Of a stretch of DNA of 64,000 nucleotides, positions 63,701 to 64,000 are shown in pieces. The position numbers and the translations under genes are program-made. The DNA lies in assembly GCF_019925205.1 (NCBI RefSeq), contig NC_083560.1, forward strand, positions 128,003,062 to 128,067,061, read 5' to 3'. Position 1 is the stretch's first letter, and the number at the start of each line of letters is the position of its first letter. Origin of the DNA: Metopolophium dirhodum. Its lineage: Eukaryota > Arthropoda > Insecta > Hemiptera > Aphididae. The notes beneath the pieces are model-generated. The model saw nothing but the letters and a program-made list of their open reading frames with translations, was not told the DNA's origin and ran no database searches.

Positions 63701-64000
63701 TTTTATGTGGTTATAATATATTGACGGATTGAACATAATCGCTGTAAATATAATATACGACGCACCGTGTATTAAAATATTTGTATCACACGTATATATT
63801 AACGCGTAAACTTAACATAGTTTTACTGCGATGATTTGATCCATGAAAATTCTCACAACGCAAAGGTTATCAGATCGACTGCGGTCAAATGCTATAATAT
63901 TATGTTTGATTTTTATGAAATAAAACGATAATCACAATTGTTATAATAATATAACACATTGTAACGTATAACGACTGATCAATTATTATGTATATATACA
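60707..64000. other. Right-end region without recognisable genes
   Basis: From about 60,945 to 61,480 the sequence (ACTAGCTCTATAACCAGACT at the left; GGTGCCAATGCCCAATTGG and TTCAGCAATTTCAAGTCCAT at the right) resembles degenerate insect transposon ends of Helitron or retroelement type. At 61,810-61,840 GAAAAATGTCTGCGGACGCT and at 62,534 CAGTGGCATATCAGATG look like single transposon termini. The 62-64 kb part is AT-rich with modest CpG content. The small frame at 61,823-62,047 starts in the terminus-like sequence and is unsupported. Confidence 0.4.

Noticed and set aside
1..64000. CRISPR arrays, bacterial operons, rRNA or tRNA genes
   Set aside because: No regular spacer-repeat arrays, ribosome-binding sites or convincing tRNA A/B boxes were seen; the intron-split gene shows eukaryotic nuclear DNA. 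Short tRNAs could still be missed by eye.

Overview
The window looks like nuclear DNA from an aphid or a close hemipteran relative. It is strongly AT-rich, full of TAGGTACCTA-type palindromes that I associate with aphid genomes, and dense in small inverted-repeat DNA transposons. The only confidently recognised gene is an intron-split insect protein, so the source is a eukaryote. The species call is inference; no database was available.

Gene content: positions 1 to about 13,350 on the minus strand hold the 5' half of a beta-1,3-glucuronyltransferase of family GT43, closest to the insect GlcAT-P/GlcAT-S type. Three exons are secure (2589-2295, 412-138, 42-1). They splice in frame into 204 codons carrying the stem, the UDP-sugar-binding fold and the Asp-Asp-Asp metal site. 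The gene continues past the left edge. A GC-rich block at about 12,860-13,580 encodes a type II membrane anchor and is the likely first coding exon, but its anchor frame and its best splice donor disagree, which I leave unresolved.

Layout: 43-137 and 413-2294 are introns. 2590-12861 is a large first intron filled with transposon remnants. 13,580-64,000 shows no recognisable protein-coding gene. It holds CpG-rich islands (about 21.9-22.9, 37.8-38.1 and 42.0-42.6 kb), microsatellites, and many DNA transposons. These include a fold-back element with TA flanks (36,949-37,513), a TTAA-flanked element (46,018-46,510), TA-flanked elements (11,574-11,906 and 43,098-43,741), and a complete 2.5 kb hAT-like element with a perfect 8-bp target duplication (58,205-60,698) carrying a broken FLYWCH zinc-finger fragment. 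A 1.4 kb unit occurs twice in direct orientation (about 47,674-49,130 and 52,414-53,880), enclosing nested copies of one abundant dispersed repeat, called family A here.

The glucuronyltransferase would act in the Golgi, adding glucuronic acid to galactose ends of glycoproteins, glycolipids or proteoglycan linkers. Nothing else in the window forms a pathway with it. I did not find a convincing new biological system. The most useful leads are the exon-1 frame conflict, the hAT element with FLYWCH cargo, the 1.4 kb duplication and the nested history of family A. Small exons or non-coding RNA genes in the AT-rich remainder cannot be excluded by eye.
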